DNA of 64,000 nucleotides from an uncultured Scytonema sp. (GCA_937873135.1 CALMVQ010000163.1:1-64000); one strand, 5' to 3'. Shown: positions 52,242 through 61,788, counted from the stretch's first letter. The notes: generated by a model from the sequence alone, not told the origin. Made by a program: numbers and translations.

Positions 52242-52245
52242 TACA

Positions 52246-52839
52246 CTAATTTGCCACTTCCGACATCTCAATAACGTGCCCATCATAGTCCTTTACCAGA
52301 AAATTCAGCGGTTTCTGGCTGCGAAGCTTGAATTTCAAACCACGCGTTTCCACTCGCATCAAGATCATCTCCAAACAGTCACGATCAAAGCAAACGTGGC
52401 GTTGCTGACTTTTGCTACCTAAACTTGCTCCTGCAATTATATGCAGTTGAGTGTTTTTCTTCAACTGATACCAAAGTCCCTCGCTGGCGTTAGCCATTCT
52501 GCTACTGGAAAAGCTGGGGGCACTAGACAAGTAAAGCGGATCGACTCCTGTTGCCCCGATAGTTTGCTCGTAGTTGTAGTAGTAGTGCAAAGGAACTTCA
52601 GCTGCTGGCAAACTGAGCAGCCCTTCATACAACTGTCGCGCTAACTCCATATCCGACACCATGACAGTGTAGACTTTCGGAGCACTGGTAAGAAATAACC
52701 ACATGGCACCAGCATATGCTGCTAACAGCATCACCATAATGCCTTGGGTGGAGAACAGGCTATCTAACGGTAGGGAAGGCAAAAAAGAGCCTAGAGGAAG
52801 ATCAAATAGTAACTGCCTGACACTAACTGCTATAACCAT
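52246..52839 (-). CDS. Membrane-anchored glyoxalase/VOC-like protein
   Basis: 197 aa. One hydrophobic segment near residues 33-52 (GIMVMLLAAYAGAMWLFLTS) anchors the protein; the rest (from about 57) has the VOC pattern: YTVMVSDMELARQLYEGLLS, a variable middle, RHVCFDRDCLEMILMRVETR, and LNFLVKDYDGHVIEMSEV. The final Glu in VIEMSEV is the typical metal ligand; other ligands are not clear. Family includes lyases and resistance proteins; function here unknown. Confidence 0.72.
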   Translation of the reverse strand: MVIAVSVRQLLFDLPLGSFLPSLPLDSLFSTQGIMVMLLAAYAGAMWLFLTSAPKVYTVMVSDMELARQLYEGLLSLPAAEVPLHYYYNYEQTIGATGVDPLYLSSAPSFSSSRMANASEGLWYQLKKNTQLHIIAGASLGSKSQQRHVCFDRDCLEMILMRVETRGLKFKLRSQKPLNFLVKDYDGHVIEMSEVAN

Positions 52840-53240
52840 GAAACTTTAAGGTATCTATAAGTGAGTCGATGAGCGACTCTGTGAATTAGGACTTTAAATT
52901 TAGTCTGTATTTCTAGTGTATCAAGAGTGCAAAAATCTGACCAAGAACTCAGAACTAAGATCGCGCTTGTCAGTTAAGCGTCTCCATTATTGATGAGCTT
53001 ATTGCTGAATCTCGGTAAAATACTTAAGTATGCCAAGGTGGGCATGAAAAATTGTCGTTGAGGTAAGGCAGCGATGAGTCAGGCGAAGAGAGTTTGCCGC
53101 AAGTTTACATTTCGTTACATATTATATAAATCTTATTGTCAACTTACTTAGACGGGTAGAAGCTATTCGTAAAAAGTTGAAAGCCGAGTGCTGAGTGCTA
53201 ATGACTACTTAATAACATAAAATGTTAGCACAGATACTCC
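52840..53240. other. 400-bp non-coding gap
   Basis: Divergent promoter region between the VOC gene and the sigma-like gene. A short inverted repeat (gagtcgatgagcgactctg) is seen near 52862-52882 and a direct pair (gagtgctgagtgctaatg) near 53190. No gene. Confidence 0.4.
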
Positions 53241-53867
53241 TTGACAATTGTGCAAATTCCTCATTTTACCGAAGCTAATCACCCCCTGGTTAAGTCACTA
53301 TTTCATCACAGTGATCACGAACTACTGACGCTGTTTCAGCGCCATTCAGACTCGGGCAAGTATTTTACGGCGATTTTTTGTCGCTATAGCCCAATCGTCT
53401 ACACCTTGATTCGGCATTCAGCACGATCGCCTGTACAAGCTGATTATCTCTTTGCCCTCACCTGGCGACATATTTACTATCAGCTTGGTGGATTGGATTT
53501 AAGTATCAATCCACCAGGAAAGGAAAGTCTCACCCTACAAAATTGGTTGATCAATATGACTGCCTATTGTATCAACGAGACGGAACTCCCCCCGACAGAA
53601 GCAATTCATTATTCTCTCAAAACAACTTCTCCGCCGTTGTGGTGTTATGTAGAGCAAGCGCTGGATCAACTGCCAGCAATGTTGCGATTGATTGTCTTGA
53701 TGGCTCAGACTTTCCACTGGAGCGAAACTAGAATTGCCGCTTATTTACAAGCCGAAGGAGAAGTTCTGACTCCAGCCGATGTAGCCAATTTTCTTCAAGA
53801 AGGTTATCTTATGTTAGAGGAAAAACTACCAGCAGACGTTTGCGCTATATATTTAGAAGAAAGTTAA
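53241..53867 (+). CDS. Sigma-70-like / ECF-type regulator, cyanobacterial
   Basis: 208 aa, start TTG. Resembles sigma factors: a region-2-like helical part (LVKSLFHHSDHELLTLFQRH ... FCRYSPIVYTLIRHS), a variable linker, and a region-4-like helix-turn-helix (LPAMLRLIVLMAQTFHWSET RIAAYLQAEG-type order, with EGEVLTPADVANFLQEGY). The match to classical promoter-recognition residues is weak, so it may be a degenerate or anti-sigma-linked family. The following TPR gene begins 92 bp after its stop (or overlaps it if the longer start is used). Confidence 0.65.
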   Translation: MTIVQIPHFTEANHPLVKSLFHHSDHELLTLFQRHSDSGKYFTAIFCRYSPIVYTLIRHSARSPVQADYLFALTWRHIYYQLGGLDLSINPPGKESLTLQNWLINMTAYCINETELPPTEAIHYSLKTTSPPLWCYVEQALDQLPAMLRLIVLMAQTFHWSETRIAAYLQAEGEVLTPADVANFLQEGYLMLEEKLPADVCAIYLEES

Positions 53868-53959
53868 TTTTTAAATATATAAGTGATAACACGTATAAAA
53901 TGGTTTTTCTTGTAAAATTTAGAAAATTTCTGCAACCCGAGATTACATGGGAAACTCTG

Positions 53960-54997
53960 ATGAAACGATGGCATTTATTATTAGAGGCAAATTACCTTTT
54001 CCTATTAACTTTCTTGCTGAATTCCATGACGGTGACTGCTGCTGATATTACTGAACAACTCCATCGTCCTTTAGACAATTCGGTTTCTCAACAATCACGA
54101 GATGAAGCAGACAACCTAGTGCGCGTGGGAGAAGAGCAGCTAAGCCAAGGGAATTCAAACAAAGCTATTCAGTCGTGGTTGCAGGCATTAGGAATTTATC
54201 ATTCAATCGGTGATCTTAAAGCACAAGGATTAATTTACGACTTTCTTGGTAAAGAGTACGTTCAGTTAAATCTTTTAAAAGAGGCAGAAGATACATTGCG
54301 CCGACGCTTAGCGATCGCCCGAGATGTCAATGATTTTCAAGCCCAAATTTTTGGACTCAATAACATCGGTTCGTTACTGCTTCAGAAAGGAGAGCCAGTT
54401 GCAGCTTCTCAAACCTTCGCAGAAGCATTAGAAATTGCTCAGAACTTAAAAAATATTGAAGGTGAGGGATTATCTCTCAGTAATTTGGGTTTGGCAACTG
54501 CAAGAGTGGGAGATTATAGCAAGGCAATTAAACTTTATGAAGCAGCTTTAGTCTTCCGACATCGCTCTGGTGATCGCGTCGCCCAAACCAATACCTTTAA
54601 TAATGCAGGTGACGCATATCTGGCAATAGGAGATTATCCAGATACAATTAGCACTTATGGATCGGCTCTGCAACTAGCTAAAACTACTGGCGATCGCATC
54701 AGTGAATTACGAGCCATTGACGGTTTAGTAACAGCGCATCAAAGTGTAGGGCGTTATGAACGCGCTTTTGACTTATTAGAGGAGCGACTGGCGATCGCCA
54801 ATCAGTTACATAATCAGCGAGAAGAATTAAAATCTTTTGAGTCTTACGCTGAACTTTACGAACATATGGGTAACTATCCGACTGCCCGTAACTTCTATGA
54901 GCGAGCCATTGTACTAGCTCGCACATTAAAGGACAGTAAAAAAGAACTATTATTAATTGATAAAATGAATAAATTGAAGAAGCATAAGCATAAATAA
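53960..54997 (+). CDS. TPR-repeat exported protein
   Basis: 345 aa from the ATG chosen, MKRWHLLLEANYLFLLTFLL, a typical signal peptide (cleavage near MTVTAADI). An in-frame upstream GTG/ATG would overlap the sigma-like gene. The mature part contains about six tetratricopeptide repeats (GNSNKAIQSWLQALGIYHSI, GDYSKAIKLYEAALVFRHRS, GNYPTARNFYERAIVLARTL). TPRs mediate protein-protein contacts; partner unknown. The co-directional sigma-like gene before it suggests a regulatory or envelope-stress pair. Confidence 0.75.
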   Translation: MKRWHLLLEANYLFLLTFLLNSMTVTAADITEQLHRPLDNSVSQQSRDEADNLVRVGEEQLSQGNSNKAIQSWLQALGIYHSIGDLKAQGLIYDFLGKEYVQLNLLKEAEDTLRRRLAIARDVNDFQAQIFGLNNIGSLLLQKGEPVAASQTFAEALEIAQNLKNIEGEGLSLSNLGLATARVGDYSKAIKLYEAALVFRHRSGDRVAQTNTFNNAGDAYLAIGDYPDTISTYGSALQLAKTTGDRISELRAIDGLVTAHQSVGRYERAFDLLEERLAIANQLHNQREELKSFESYAELYEHMGNYPTARNFYERAIVLARTLKDSKKELLLIDKMNKLKKHKHK

Positions 54998-55019
54998 TCT
55001 GCTTTTGTTACTTGCATGC

Positions 55020-55053
55020 TTAAGTCACTTGTCTTTGATAACAAGTGACTTAA
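55020..55053. terminator. Bidirectional hairpin between TPR gene and convergent hypothetical
   Basis: TTAAGTCACTTGT and ACAAGTGACTTAA are perfect 13-bp arms around eight bases. It lies between the 3' ends of the convergent genes, 23 and 40 bp away. Suited to terminate both. Confidence 0.68.
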
Positions 55054-55093
55054 GTACCATCAAACTAATTAGTAGTTAAAAAAGCAAGTTTCA

Positions 55094-55834
55094 CTAATTC
55101 AAGAACACAGCACCACTTCGTTCAATCCTTAAAGCACTTCTATCCATCCCTAAGTCTGTTGTTTCTTGAAGTGTCAGTTGCAGCATTCCTTGTTGAGAGG
55201 AGGCACTCTGTGGTGTAACCATCAGCAGTCCACTATCTCTACGGTGGAATGTTACTGTTGCGGGTATACGTAAACCTCTTAAAACTACATCTGACTTACC
55301 TTGAAGCGTTCGAGGTGCTGTATCGCCGATTGCTTGATATGATACGGGTGCGTTTGTTTTATTCACTAACCTCACCGTAACCCTACCATCTGTAGGCATT
55401 ACCATAGCCACAGATGGTTGCTGCGTTTGAATGACAGAACTTTGGGTTTGTTGAATATTGATACCGTCTTCCGAATCTATTGTTGTTGAAGACTGACGAG
55501 ATTTGGAAGACTGTGATTGATTGCTACTAGGAACCTCACCTCCCACCGGTTGCATTTGGTTTGGAGTAGAAGGCGTAGAGACACTAGAGTTAGAACTCTG
55601 TCCTTGCACCTTCATTTGTTGCCGTGTGTAAGCATTAGGTGGACATCCTTGAGGAACGGCGACTTGACTGTTGTGCGGTTCTGCGTAAAATATGCTCGGG
55701 CAAGGGTTGACTCTTGGAGTCGTCTGTTGTTGTGCTCTTGCTACCATAGGAATAGCTGGCAACCCAAGCAAGAGTCCTCCACAGAGAATGCTAAACAACT
55801 TTATCTGCTTACTTAAACTTTGCGATTTCTTCAT
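55094..55834 (-). CDS. Hypothetical periplasmic protein
   Basis: 246 aa. Signal peptide (LFSILCGGLLLGLPAIPMVA, cleavage near RAQQQ). The mature N-terminus is polar and low-complexity, rich in Ser, Gln and Pro (SSNQSQSSKSRQSSTTIDSE), followed by a beta-rich domain from about residue 145 (VTVRLVNKTNAPVSYQAIGD, DVVLRGLRIPATVTFHRRDS, MLQLTLQETTDLG). Short CPSIFYAEP and QGCPPNAYTR elements near the start of the mature chain may form a disulfide. No known domain recognised. Alone between a hairpin and a long gap. Confidence 0.7.
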   Translation of the reverse strand: MKKSQSLSKQIKLFSILCGGLLLGLPAIPMVARAQQQTTPRVNPCPSIFYAEPHNSQVAVPQGCPPNAYTRQQMKVQGQSSNSSVSTPSTPNQMQPVGGEVPSSNQSQSSKSRQSSTTIDSEDGINIQQTQSSVIQTQQPSVAMVMPTDGRVTVRLVNKTNAPVSYQAIGDTAPRTLQGKSDVVLRGLRIPATVTFHRRDSGLLMVTPQSASSQQGMLQLTLQETTDLGMDRSALRIERSGAVFLN

Positions 55835-56310
55835 TTTATTTTCTCCAAAATATGCTTTCTGCTTCTTAGAAAGATGTTCAAAAATAATTTTTATATGCTG
55901 GCAACAGATTTTATTTCTTCCTAAGAGAAATCCGACTGCTGCTATCTGTTACTGCTGTTGCTTATAGATATGTCTGATTATTGGGGGTTATGCAATCTTT
56001 AAGATAACAATTATCAATTTTTTTTCCCTCTTACCCTAGACATGATTTATTTTCACACTAAAGTATGAGGCAGATTTTAGCATCTCCCAAGTATATAGAA
56101 TTATAGACATAATTGTTGGTTTGTAGTTGCTCTCCTTATTGAGAGAGTAACTACAAACCAATAACTTTGCATTTTGCTATTTAGTTACAGCATTTGCCAA
56201 TACCAGTTTTTTTTTTTAAGATGCGCTGATTAAGAATTGAACTGTAGTCCTTTCAACGCAGCTTTACGAAAAAACGGTAGACAAAAGGGGAAGTTACTCC
56301 TTGCTATCTC
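55835..56310. other. Non-coding gap with a long hairpin
   Basis: About 475 bp. At 56116-56161 TTGGTTTGTAGTT ... AACTACAAACCAA form a long stem with one mismatch around ctctccttattgagag. It could terminate the upstream DUF2267 gene (minus strand), lying about 150 bp past its stop. No gene elsewhere. Confidence 0.5.
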
Positions 56311-57078
56311 CTAACTTGACTTTGCTTCATGCCACAGTTTACACACATACTCAGGCAACCAACTAGCAATTTCCTGAATTCTCTCTTCTGATAATTCATC
56401 TTTGGTAGCAGCAAACACTGCTTTGACTGCCTGTTCGCGATCTACATTTGGCTGCAATCCACCTTCATTAGCCACTCGAAATAAAAAGCGATCCGAGTCA
56501 ATCTTAAAAATACCAGGACCTTGCCAAGGTGGACGAACCTCACTCAGGAATGCAACAATCGGATTTGTGTCGTGCCACAAGTCAGAAATTTCCATTGCCA
56601 GCGCTTTATCATTTGTAGGCAACGCCTCTTTGTGCAATTCTCCCTCAACTCTTTTGGCTGCTTCTGTCGTCATCAAATCGCGCATGACACGAAATACGAC
56701 TTCGGTTACGTCTCTAGCATCAAAGACATCCGCAAAATTGCCCAATACCATGACTTTATCCAAAAAGGGCATATCTTTTGGTGCGATCGCTGTCGATGAT
56801 GCCTCCTCTTCCGTTTTCGGAGCAGCTTCAAACTTTTCTAACAATTTACGCCCTTCGTCCGTTAATTCCGCTTTTTTCGCGCGACCATCATCTGAAAATT
56901 CAGCATTGATGTAGTGATATTGATTTAGATAATCTAGATGACCTAAGAAATCTGCTTCTGTTAATTCTTGCTCTCCTAACTTGATTCCAGAGTAATTAAC
57001 TTCTCCCGTTCCCTGCCCAGTTTCGGCTATTTTTTTCAGTAACCTGTAGGTAACATCCTTTCTTATGGAAATTGGCAT
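56311..57078 (-). CDS. DUF2267 domain protein with winged-helix-like N-terminus
   Basis: 255 aa. The first 75 residues look like a winged-helix domain (VTYRLLKKIAETGQGTGEVN, ADFLGHLDYLNQYHYINAEF, AELTDEGRKLLEKFE). After an acidic linker (EEEASSTAIAPKDMP), DUF2267 follows (LGNFADVFDARDVTEVVFRV, MTTEAAKRVEGELHKEALPT) and a second, partial copy (ANEGGLQPNVDREQAVKAVF ... IASWLPEYVCKLW). DUF2267 proteins are small helical domains of unknown role, common in cyanobacteria and often stress-induced. The DNA-binding-like half suggests a regulator. Confidence 0.75.
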   Translation of the reverse strand: MPISIRKDVTYRLLKKIAETGQGTGEVNYSGIKLGEQELTEADFLGHLDYLNQYHYINAEFSDDGRAKKAELTDEGRKLLEKFEAAPKTEEEASSTAIAPKDMPFLDKVMVLGNFADVFDARDVTEVVFRVMRDLMTTEAAKRVEGELHKEALPTNDKALAMEISDLWHDTNPIVAFLSEVRPPWQGPGIFKIDSDRFLFRVANEGGLQPNVDREQAVKAVFAATKDELSEERIQEIASWLPEYVCKLWHEAKSS

Positions 57079-57217
57079 TTGACCCTCTGCAGATGTTTTT
57101 ATAAATGCGTTTTAGCTAAAAAAAGCTTAGTCAATAGCTAATAGCTCATTATTATATAAATTACTATCTTAAGTAACTTTCTTTATCTATCACAGGAAAC
57201 ACTTTTAGAGTCTTAAA

Positions 57218-58732
57218 TTAAGACTCAAGAGTGATTGGTAAAGTGACAGTTATAGTGGTGCCAATATCCTGAGTACTTTCAACTTGAATTTGACCTTGAT
57301 GGTTTTCGACAATAGCTTGGGCGATCGCCAGCCCCAATCCCGAACCAGTGGAACTTTCAGTTGTAGTGTTCGTAGCTGCATGAGAACGTGCCGGATCGAC
57401 TCGATAAAAGCGGTCAAATAAGCGAGGTATTGCCTCTGCGGGAATACCGATTCCGGTATCACTCACCTTAATCTGTAACTGATTCGTGCTGTAACCCAAT
57501 CCAGAAACACGATTTGTCAGTTCTATACGTGCCAATTCCACATTTACCCGTCCGGACGGTGGAGTGTATTGCAAGGCGTTGCCAATCAAATTCGTGAACA
57601 GCTGCACCAGCTGATCCCAATGACCAACAAGTGTGAACCAATTGTCAAGCAATTCCAAACTAGTTTCTGAAGCCGGAGGATCGATCAAGTTTAGAGAAAG
57701 AGTAAGACCTTTTTCCACCGCTAAAGGTTGTTGTTCTTCAACTACATCCATCAGTAAAGCATCCATTGGACAAGGTGAAAAAGAATATGTGCTGATCCCA
57801 CTATCCTGCCGTGCTAGAAACAGTAGATCGTTAACTAATTTCCCAAGACGCTGCGTCAGCCGTTCCACAACCTTTAATTGTTGTTGATAGTGTAAATGTG
57901 TATAACCTTCGGCAGATCTCCAATCAAGATCGGCAAGGGCAACTTGCACATTAGTTTGAATCAGCGTAATGGGATTTCTTAATTCGTGAGAAGCATCAGC
58001 AGTAAACTGTTTGAGGCGTTGATAAGACTCATGTACTGGTTCCATTGCTTTACCCGAAAGAAACCAACCACTGGCGGCAACAGAAAGTACCATCAACCCA
58101 GTTCCCAGTCCTAAATCCAACATCAACCTCCGACTGGGTTTTGTCACTTCAAACCAAGGATGGCTGACACGTAAATATCCCAGTACCTGTCGCCCAATTT
58201 GTATTCGTTCTGTTACTTGTCGCAATAGAAGTGGGGAGGAGCCAGTGTTCTCTTGCGCTTCGCTGACTGGAAGCATGTAGCGTTGGGCAGATGAGGGGGA
58301 TAAGGAGAGAGTAGTGGTGATTAATTTTTCTTCCTTTGCCTGCCTTGCCTCCTCTACTCCCCAAACAACTTTGACAGTTTCACCTGCCCGGTTGGGGTGC
58401 AGGGGAATATTTAAGGGTTGAGCTAAAGTTGACCAAAGTAATTCACCAGTAGGACTAAACCACTCTAAGTCGATGCGATCATCTTCTACTGTCTCGGCAT
58501 TGTTGTGAAAACTGGCTTCTAGATTAATGCGGAATTCACCCAGTTCCGATTTGACTCGCTCAATCACGAGCGATCGCTCCACGACTTCCACCACATGATT
58601 TAAGGTATCGTCAACCCGTTCAATTAAGGTGCTGCGGAAGTATAAATAAATACCAACAGCAAACAGCAGTAGTAGTACTGCTGTTATAGCAGTGTACCAA
58701 AGGGCGAGACGGCGACGAGTAGCTTGAAACAT
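57218..58732 (-). CDS. Two-component sensor histidine kinase
   Basis: 504 aa, inner membrane. TM1 about 11-31 (LWYTAITAVLLLLFAVGIYL), an extracytoplasmic sensor of about 170 residues, TM2 about 203-226. HisKA has phospho-His249 in ASHELRNPIT; the HATPase_c domain has NLIGNALQYTPPSGRV (N box), DTGIGIPAEAIPRLF (G1) and GSGLGLAIAQAIV (G2). No HAMP domain is obvious between TM2 and HisKA. The cognate regulator is not adjacent. Divergent from ppk1 with 84 bp between starts, so a link to phosphate or stress sensing is possible but unproven. Confidence 0.92.
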   Translation of the reverse strand: MFQATRRRLALWYTAITAVLLLLFAVGIYLYFRSTLIERVDDTLNHVVEVVERSLVIERVKSELGEFRINLEASFHNNAETVEDDRIDLEWFSPTGELLWSTLAQPLNIPLHPNRAGETVKVVWGVEEARQAKEEKLITTTLSLSPSSAQRYMLPVSEAQENTGSSPLLLRQVTERIQIGRQVLGYLRVSHPWFEVTKPSRRLMLDLGLGTGLMVLSVAASGWFLSGKAMEPVHESYQRLKQFTADASHELRNPITLIQTNVQVALADLDWRSAEGYTHLHYQQQLKVVERLTQRLGKLVNDLLFLARQDSGISTYSFSPCPMDALLMDVVEEQQPLAVEKGLTLSLNLIDPPASETSLELLDNWFTLVGHWDQLVQLFTNLIGNALQYTPPSGRVNVELARIELTNRVSGLGYSTNQLQIKVSDTGIGIPAEAIPRLFDRFYRVDPARSHAATNTTTESSTGSGLGLAIAQAIVENHQGQIQVESTQDIGTTITVTLPITLES

Positions 58733-58816
58733 TGTCGTTTAAATAACCTTTTTAATCTACTATGTAAAGTAGTTCATTCCAGTTGTACGGGCTACACTAC
58801 CTGTCGTTGGGTCATC

Positions 58817-60988
58817 ATGCCAAAATCGAAGAAAACTTCCAATCCAATCAATCTTTCTGATCCACAGTACTATCTCAACCGGGAGTTAAGCTGGTTGGAG
58901 TTTAATAGCAGAGTGTTGCATGAAGCTTGTGACTCGAGAAACCGCCTTCTAGAACGCCTTAAGTTTTTGGCAATCTTTAGTTCTAACTTGGATGAGTTCT
59001 TCATGGTAAGGGTTGCGGCATTAAAACAACAGGTAGAGGCGAAAGTCAGCTATTTAACTTTCGATGGTCGCACGCCACAACAACAATTAGACGATATTAG
59101 CTTTTCCTTGCGTCCTTTAGTAGCCCAAGAGCATCAACATTTTGAGCAAGTTCTGCGATCTCAACTGCTAAATAATGGCATCTATATCCTCAACTACATT
59201 GATTTAGATGACAAACAAAGGAATTACTTAGACGCCTATTTTAACGAACAGATTTTTCCAGTTCTAACTCCCCTTGCTGTTGATCCCAGCCATCCTTTTC
59301 CATACATTTCTAATCTCAGTTTAAATCTGGCAGTGGTAGTCAAAAATCCCGAAACAGAAGAAGAATTGTTTGCGAGAGTCAAAGTTCCTAAAGTTCTGCC
59401 GCGATTTTTACCCTTACCACCGGAATTGGGAATTCACCATCATGACAAGCCCGCGCACTGGACAGGTATACCTTTGGAACAGGCGATCGCTCATAACTTG
59501 GAGTCGCTATTTCCGGGAATGAATATTCAGGAGTATCATCTCTTCCGCATTACCCGTAACAACGACTTGACTTTAGAAGGAGATGAAGCTGATGACTTGC
59601 TGTTGGCGATCGAACAGGAATTACGAAAACGTCGTGTTGGTGGAACTCCGGTTCGGTTGGAAATTCAAGCACAAACCCCCGAAGTCATACGCAGCAGACT
59701 TTTGGAAGACTTGGATTTAGGAGAAAGCGATGTTTATGAAGTAGAAGGTCTTTTGGGATTGGGAGATTTAATGTACTTTATAGCATTACCCCTACTTGAA
59801 CTTAAAGATCCGCCTTGGCAGTCTGTCGTTCCTCCCCGCCTGCAAAGGATTAGGGAGCCGATTTTAAATCCGAATATGCGGGAATTAGAGGAAGGAAAAG
59901 ACTTTTTTGCCATCATTCGGGAGCGGGATTTACTCGTACACCATCCCTACCAGTCTTTTTCGGCTTCGGTACTACGCTTTATTACCCATGCCGCCCATGA
60001 TCCTCATGTACTGGCAATTAAGATGACTCTCTACCGAACTTCTGGAGACTCGCCCATTGTTAAAGCTTTAATTACTGCAGCTGAAAATGGCAAGCAGGTA
60101 TCGGTTTTAGTGGAACTAAAAGCACGGTTCGATGAAGAGAATAATATTTACTGGGCAAGGCGTCTAGAAAGTGTCGGAGTTCATGTCGTTTACGGTTTAG
60201 CTGGTCTAAAAACACACAGCAAAATTGTCTTGGTTGTGCGGCGCGAACAAGAACAGATTCGACGCTACGTGCATATTGGCACCGGTAATTACAATCCAAA
60301 AACGGCACGTATTTACACAGACTTAGGATTATTTAGTTGCCGTGAAGAATTGGGAGCAGATGTGACAGATGTGTTTAATTTCTTGACAGGATACTCCCGA
60401 CAAAAGTCTTACCGACAACTATTGGTTGCGCCCGTGAATATGCGCGATCGCTTTGTAACATTTATTCGTCGTGAAATAGAAAATGTTCAAAATGGATTGA
60501 ACGGGCGTATTGTTGCCAAAATGAATGCTTTGGTAGATCCGAAAATTATTGAAACTTTATACGAAGCTTCTCGTGCCGGAGTACAAATCGACTTAATTGT
60601 GCGAGGAGTTTGCTGTTTGCGTCCTGGACTAAAAGATATTAGTGAAAATATCCGCATTATCAGCATTGTCGGTCGCTTCTTAGAACATTCCCGCATTTAT
60701 TACTTTTATAATAATGCACAAGAGGAAATTTATATTGGTAGTGCCGACTTGATGCCTCGCAACTTAGATCGCCGAGTAGAAGTCATTACCCCAGTGCAAG
60801 ATCCTGATATTGCTAAGGACTTGCAAGAAATTTTGGGAATTATGCTGGCAGACAACCGCCAAGCTTGGGAGTTACAATCCAATGGCAGCTATGTCCAACG
60901 GCGTCTACGTGATGATGGTTCTGAAGCTAGTTCACAAAAAACTTTTATGTCTATGGTATCAGGTTCAAATAGCACTGCCACAAATTAA
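58817..60988 (+). CDS. ppk1: Polyphosphate kinase 1
   Basis: Reversible synthesis of polyphosphate from ATP. 723 aa from the ATG chosen (MPKSKKTSNPINL); an earlier in-frame start would overlap the histidine kinase gene. The PPK1 N, head and two catalytic C domains are in order: YLNRELSWLEFNSRVLHEAC at the start, FFAIIRERDLLVHHPYQSFS, the autophosphorylated His region GLKTHSKIVLVVRRE, IGTGNYNPKTARIYTD, the second conserved His in LEHSRIYYFYNNAQ and a final SADLMPRNLDRRVEV. The 84-bp shared promoter with the sensor kinase suggests common control. Confidence 0.96.
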   Translation: MPKSKKTSNPINLSDPQYYLNRELSWLEFNSRVLHEACDSRNRLLERLKFLAIFSSNLDEFFMVRVAALKQQVEAKVSYLTFDGRTPQQQLDDISFSLRPLVAQEHQHFEQVLRSQLLNNGIYILNYIDLDDKQRNYLDAYFNEQIFPVLTPLAVDPSHPFPYISNLSLNLAVVVKNPETEEELFARVKVPKVLPRFLPLPPELGIHHHDKPAHWTGIPLEQAIAHNLESLFPGMNIQEYHLFRITRNNDLTLEGDEADDLLLAIEQELRKRRVGGTPVRLEIQAQTPEVIRSRLLEDLDLGESDVYEVEGLLGLGDLMYFIALPLLELKDPPWQSVVPPRLQRIREPILNPNMRELEEGKDFFAIIRERDLLVHHPYQSFSASVLRFITHAAHDPHVLAIKMTLYRTSGDSPIVKALITAAENGKQVSVLVELKARFDEENNIYWARRLESVGVHVVYGLAGLKTHSKIVLVVRREQEQIRRYVHIGTGNYNPKTARIYTDLGLFSCREELGADVTDVFNFLTGYSRQKSYRQLLVAPVNMRDRFVTFIRREIENVQNGLNGRIVAKMNALVDPKIIETLYEASRAGVQIDLIVRGVCCLRPGLKDISENIRIISIVGRFLEHSRIYYFYNNAQEEIYIGSADLMPRNLDRRVEVITPVQDPDIAKDLQEILGIMLADNRQAWELQSNGSYVQRRLRDDGSEASSQKTFMSMVSGSNSTATN

Positions 60989-61238
60989 ATGAGTGCGCTA
61001 GTTTTTAACTATCGTGCTTTGAAGCTATTCGGTAAGTTGGGAAAAACCTCTTCATTATTGATAAAAATCTACTATGCTACTGTTTTTTCAGCTAATTCTA
61101 AAGCATATGCTGATAGCTAACGGCTAGAAATTTCTGTAAGTTTAGTTTTCTCGATAAACTTGGAATGTTTCTAATTTATTTAATATTTTCTTCACAATGA
61201 GTACAAGTTATTCAACCATTAGATAGAGTGAATTAAAG
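60989..61238. other. Gap between ppk1 and the response regulator
   Basis: About 250 bp, AT-rich, no gene. Its right end leads into the terminator-like hairpin. Confidence 0.4.
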
Positions 61239-61280
61239 TACTTGTATAGACTATAAAGGTTATTGTACAAGTATTTTTTT
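61239..61280 (+). promoter_or_regulatory. Terminator-like hairpin just before the response regulator
   Basis: TACTTGTA (61239-61246) and TACAAGTA (61266-61273) pair perfectly, followed directly by seven T residues (61274-61280), and the next gene's ATG lies only 10 bases further. This has the shape of an intrinsic terminator. Placed so close to a start codon it is either the end of the ppk1 transcript or an attenuator in the 5' leader of the regulator gene. Confidence 0.6.
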
Positions 61281-61290
61281 ATTAACTAGG

Positions 61291-61701
61291 ATGTTAATGT
61301 TATCCTGCGAACCAACTACATTACGTGTTTTAGTTGTTGACGATCACGAACTAACTCGTTTGACTCTACGGTTAGCTTTTGCCAGTCAAGAAAATATTCA
61401 AGTAGTGGGATCTGCGAGTAATGGTAGAGAAGCTATAGAAATGGTTCAACGCTGCCACCCTGATGTCATTGTTCTAGATTTACAGATGCCAATCATGGAT
61501 GGTTGGAGTGCATCCGGTCAAATTAAAACAATTGCGCCAAATGCCCAGATTATAGCTTATTCATCGGTAGAAGACAATAAACTACAAGAAGCAGAGGACA
61601 TGGGCAGCATGGACGCTTTTTGCAAAAAAGATGTGCCTACAACCGAACTTGTTGCTTTAGTTAGGCAACTAGGACAGCGTGCAGCTAATCAAATTGTATG
61701 A
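61291..61701 (+). CDS. Single-domain response regulator (CheY-like)
   Basis: 136 aa, one receiver domain and no output. Phosphoacceptor Asp63 (VIVLDLQMPIMDG), acidic pocket Asp17/Asp18 (LVVDDHE), Ser/Thr switch (AYSSVE) and Lys112 or Lys113 (FCKKDVP). Such stand-alone receivers pass signals in phosphorelays or interact with motors. It is not next to a kinase, though the histidine kinase lies 2.5 kb upstream on the other strand. Ends before a good terminator at 61789-61830. Confidence 0.88.
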   Translation: MLMLSCEPTTLRVLVVDDHELTRLTLRLAFASQENIQVVGSASNGREAIEMVQRCHPDVIVLDLQMPIMDGWSASGQIKTIAPNAQIIAYSSVEDNKLQEAEDMGSMDAFCKKDVPTTELVALVRQLGQRAANQIV

Positions 61702-61788
61702 GCAATGATTTTGGACTGAGACAAAATATTTTAAATAATCTAAAACAAGTCAAGCTTGGGACATCAGGGGATATGAGCATAGATATTA

